Part shown: positions 60,711 through 64,000 of the stretch, piece by piece
Layout of the letters: every line of letters starts with the position of its first letter
Numbering within the stretch: position 1 is the first letter of the stretch
Origin: Zonotrichia leucophrys gambelii
Taxonomy: Eukaryota; Chordata; Aves; Passeriformes; Passerellidae
Length of the DNA stretch: 64,000 nt
Assembly: GCF_028769735.1 (NCBI RefSeq)
Contig: NC_088170.1
Coordinates: 66,937,085 to 67,001,084 of the forward strand
Reading direction: 5' to 3'
Notes under the pieces: model-generated
The model's input: only the letters and a program-made list of their open reading frames with translations
Told to the model about the DNA's origin: nothing
Databases searched by the model: none
Translations under genes and position numbers: made by a program

Positions 60711-63700
60711 GCAACTACTAAAGAGACACATCCAGTCCTGCAAGTATAACTGTGTGTGACAAACTATTAATGGCAACAAGAAGAGGAAAAACAAATATTA
60801 AAATCTGTGTTCCAAGCCAAGTCACCCACCCTGGATGCCTTTGAACACAGATGAGCTTTGCAACTTCCTCAGTTATCCCCAGGCTGGGGTGAGGGCCAGA
60901 GCTCAGGCACCCAGGGAGGTCCTCAGGCTGCAGAAGCTTGATCAGATCCCTCATTTCTGCTGGGAGGAGCAGTGCTGGGGAGCAGGCTTTGAAAGGTCAG
61001 GCCAACAGCAAAGGTTAAGTCCAGTGTCTTTCTGACAATCTGAGAAGCAAAAGCCTGTGCGAGCAGATAGGCCCTCAGCATTCCCTGGAAAGCTGGCTCC
61101 TTAGCCAACGCAAATCTGCCGAGTGGGGCTGGTGTCAGTGGGGTTATTTGTCAGCTGAGTGCTGGTCCCCTATGAGCAGCAAACTGCTTTGCTGGGCAGG
61201 AGGAAGAAAGGAGTTTGCTGTCTGCATTGCGCTAAAAATACATCAGATTTAACCCCTTCCCACCAAAGCCCAGAGGCAGCTGGATCAGGCTGAGCAAATC
61301 TCCAGCAGGCACAATGCACACAGGGAGGCTCTGAAAGGACACTGGGATCCAAGCCACAGCAGGACTCACACAGCTGTGCAAAACTTGAGCGGGACCAGAA
61401 GGGAACTGGGAGCAGCTGTGAGGAGAGGCTGAAAAGGCTCCCTGGAAGATGTATGGATGTGTCAGCAGGCAGGATCAGGTAACAGATGTGGTTTGCAGGG
61501 CGCTGTGCTGCAGTGCTGATCAGGCCCACACACTTAGAGCAGCTGAGTGGGACAGATCTTTGGAGCCAGCCCGAAAAGGAGCCACTGCTGAGCAGGGACT
61601 GCTGTGTCAAACAGGTGCTGAACAAGGAGACTTTGTATGCTTTGCCAACAGGCACGAGGAGAGGGCTTCTCCTGGAATCACAGTGCTCATTTGCGAGAGT
61701 GCGAAGTTCAAATTCAGTCGCGGCACTTTCTGAATTTTAAATCCACCGACGCAGGTCTGGTGCTGTTTCAGCACCAATAATGATATAAGAATAATTTATG
61801 AGGTAACAGGATGGACAACGCAAAATCCAGCTGAAAACATAAACTAGGCCAAGGGTTTTGACTTTCTCAGTGGTCATACTGATAAATAAGCCTTTAAAAA
61901 TAACTGAACCAGCAGCTGTCTTCCCAATTATTAATTGGCACCCATACAGCTGATGGCCTTGCATAAGATCTTTTTTTCAAAGAGAATGCAAAATTCAATG
62001 GAAAATGATATTTTGGGTGCTCTTAAGGTGTTCTTTCATGTTGTATAGGGTTGCTTTAATCTATTTGAGGAGCTGGCTAACTTTAAAAGTACTCTTAAGG
62101 GAGGACTGACATATAATACAATGAGTTAATTCTAAAATTTGCTGACCCAAATAAAACCTATTGTTACTAGATCTACAAAAGGCAAATTAACCACAAAATG
62201 CAAATTAATCTAAGGAAATAAAACTGTACCTAATTTGGCTCTGTATTTTTTTAAGCTAATTCAGGGATGTGCCCCAAGCTTGTAAGGAAATACTCAAAAT
62301 GTCATTTTAGAAAATGCAAACTGTGTAATTGAATAATGTGGAATTCATCATGCTTGTGCTCATGGAGACACCTAGAAAAACCACGTGCTGAACAGAATAG
62401 AAATACATTATTTTCTAAGAAAACTCTCAAGGATTGACAGCAAACTTTTGTGGTGCCGAATACACAATGCACATTACTGGCCCCATGAGATATAAAAGTG
62501 TAAGTTATCCCCAGAATACATCCAGTAGCTCCAGCTGGTCATATTCTGCCCTGAATACTCCCCTTCAAGGACTTCACAGTGACAGCAACATAAAAAGTAT
62601 TTTTGGAACATGTCTTTTGTTATTTTATTAAAATACTCAGAAATATGTTTGATTCTTCTAAGAGGTTTTCACTTCATTCATCTTCAACCAGAAACAAATT
62701 AAATCTACAAAATTAGATAGTGTATTTTTTTTTATTGGATACAACAAGATCCAGTGGTTCTAGAGCCCCACAAAACAAAACAAAAAATGATATATCTCTT
62801 GTTTGCACAGGAAGTTGGGTCATGTTCTTATCAATTTCCATTTCTTGACATTGCACTGTGAATTAGATAAAGGTAACCCAGTCCTGAAAAGTGCTTGTGA
62901 GACTGAATGTCAAGTGATTATATTTTTGGTAGGTGGCTTTCAAATATGAATTTCCTGCTTTTGCTTTTGCCTGTGTGAGTTGTGTTCAAGATGAAAGTAG
63001 AGGAGAACAAAACCAAACAAACAAGTAAGATGGGTAGTGGAGATATAGGACATAAAAGTATATAAGCTTGAGATCCTCCAAAGACTATAACACCACACAG
63101 TCACTATCTGTAGATAGTGACTTAGTGAAAATTGATGAATCTTAAAAAAGTTATAAAGTTATCCTTTTTTTTTTTTTTATTTTCCTTCTGAGGTCCTCAA
63201 TTTGGGAAATACCCAACACAGGGCACATAGAAGACAGAATTAAAAAATTTTCTTTCATCAGCTGAGAAGACACCTGGGACATAGGGACTGAGATGCTGAA
63301 AATAAATTACATCCTGTCTCTCCTAAATGGTGGGAGTCCCAGAGACTACCCAGTCTCTCCTAGGACACTTCTGATGGACTTTTGAGCTTTGTGCTAACAC
63401 AAATTGTCACCTCTGCTCATAATCCTAATTAAATCCAAGGGGGAATGCTTGGTGGTTGGCGAGATTGAGTCTTCCTCCTCAAATCCACCATGGATGAATT
63501 ACATGCAAGAGAGAGTTCCCATCCTGCACAGACACCTCTATTTGAATTGACACTGAACTGCTTCCTCAGGCAGGAATTCCTGGAATTAAGGTGCAATATG
63601 TGCATGCACCATTGCATTCATCCGCACAAATATGTGGTTACACCTTGCTTGACACCAACTTACATTTCCAAGCTTTATGATTGCAAGCCTTGTTCAGGAA

Positions 63701-64000
63701 TGAAGTTTTTTCATGGTTATCCAGACTGCAGCATATGTTAACAAGGATGTGAGGTAATAATTATAAAACTTATTCTACCTTTATGTCTTTAGTTTTAAAG
63801 CGACACAGAGATATGTGATTCAAAGTGCTGTATTTAAAGGATGTCTGTTAGTATTCCTTGTACCTATTCCTTGTGCTTTCTTAAAGCTGGAATTGTCACA
63901 TTTCTGAGGTAATCAGGTTCATTAATGTAGGATTCACCCTAATTAGGGTGAAATTCTACTTGCGTGATATCTCTCAAAATTATCATTACTCCTAGCAAGA
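60711..64000. other. Unique noncoding sequence
   Basis: The reverse frame at 61170-61655 (161 codons) has no recognisable domain and overlaps open forward frames. The stretch 61730-62400 is repeat-free and AT-rich with a perfect 15-bp palindrome CCAATTATTAATTGG at 61924-61938, a paired homeodomain-like site, so a regulatory role is possible. A T-run lies at about 63165-63179. The window ends in ordinary sequence. Confidence 0.4.

Noticed and set aside
61170..61655. 161-codon reverse frame, Cys/Ser-rich
   Set aside because: No recognisable family or cysteine spacing motif; overlaps open forward frames.

Overview
The window looks like a gene-poor, AT-rich stretch of a bird nuclear genome, most likely a passerine. 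The evidence is the repeats. There are eleven or more CR1 LINE fragments, most ending in the avian ATTCTATG-type 3' tail. One SINE (36545-36666, minus strand) joins a tRNA-Ile-like head to a CR1-like tail, the architecture I recall for passerine TguSINE1. There is also a decayed LTR resembling avian ERVL-type LTRs (51787-51953). There are no bacterial operons, no CRISPR array, no rRNA and no intact tRNA gene. No complete protein-coding gene can be supported. The longest open frames are either translations of microsatellites or isolated frames of up to about 160 codons with no recognisable domain.

Layout. 1-20 kb: unique noncoding DNA with CR1 pieces at 0.84, 10.6 and 17.3 kb, homeodomain-motif-rich blocks at 7.9-8.46 and 13.56-13.95 kb, and a CpG cluster with seven GATA motifs at 18.84-19.45 kb. 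20-28 kb: two CR1 tails, a 21-bp-arm hairpin, a MIR-like relic, a pure (GGAAA)n array of about 37 copies, and a 480-nt uninterrupted homopyrimidine tract. 28-41 kb: several ancient sauropsid or amniote repeat relics (28.8, 31.7, 33.2, 35.6, 40.7 kb), a CR1 piece and the tRNA-Ile SINE. 41-44 kb: the most gene-like part. On the minus strand there are two segments with good splice signals (43646-43523 and 41868-41804). Between them lies a GC-box/E-box patch. The two segments could be exons of a lncRNA, a 5' UTR or a small protein. 44-64 kb: unique sequence, a possible regulatory block at 45.2-45.7 kb, strong short hairpins at 46.95 and 47.4 kb, CR1 copies at 48.2, 54.4, 56.7 and 60.4 kb, and an old CR1 reverse-transcriptase fragment beside the LTR relic at 51.5-51.95 kb.

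How it works together: the arrangement fits a gene desert or a very long intron, with scattered candidate regulatory elements and retroposon debris. Repeat identities rest on recognising consensus-like motifs by eye. Conservation and transcription of the candidate elements are inferred, not observed.
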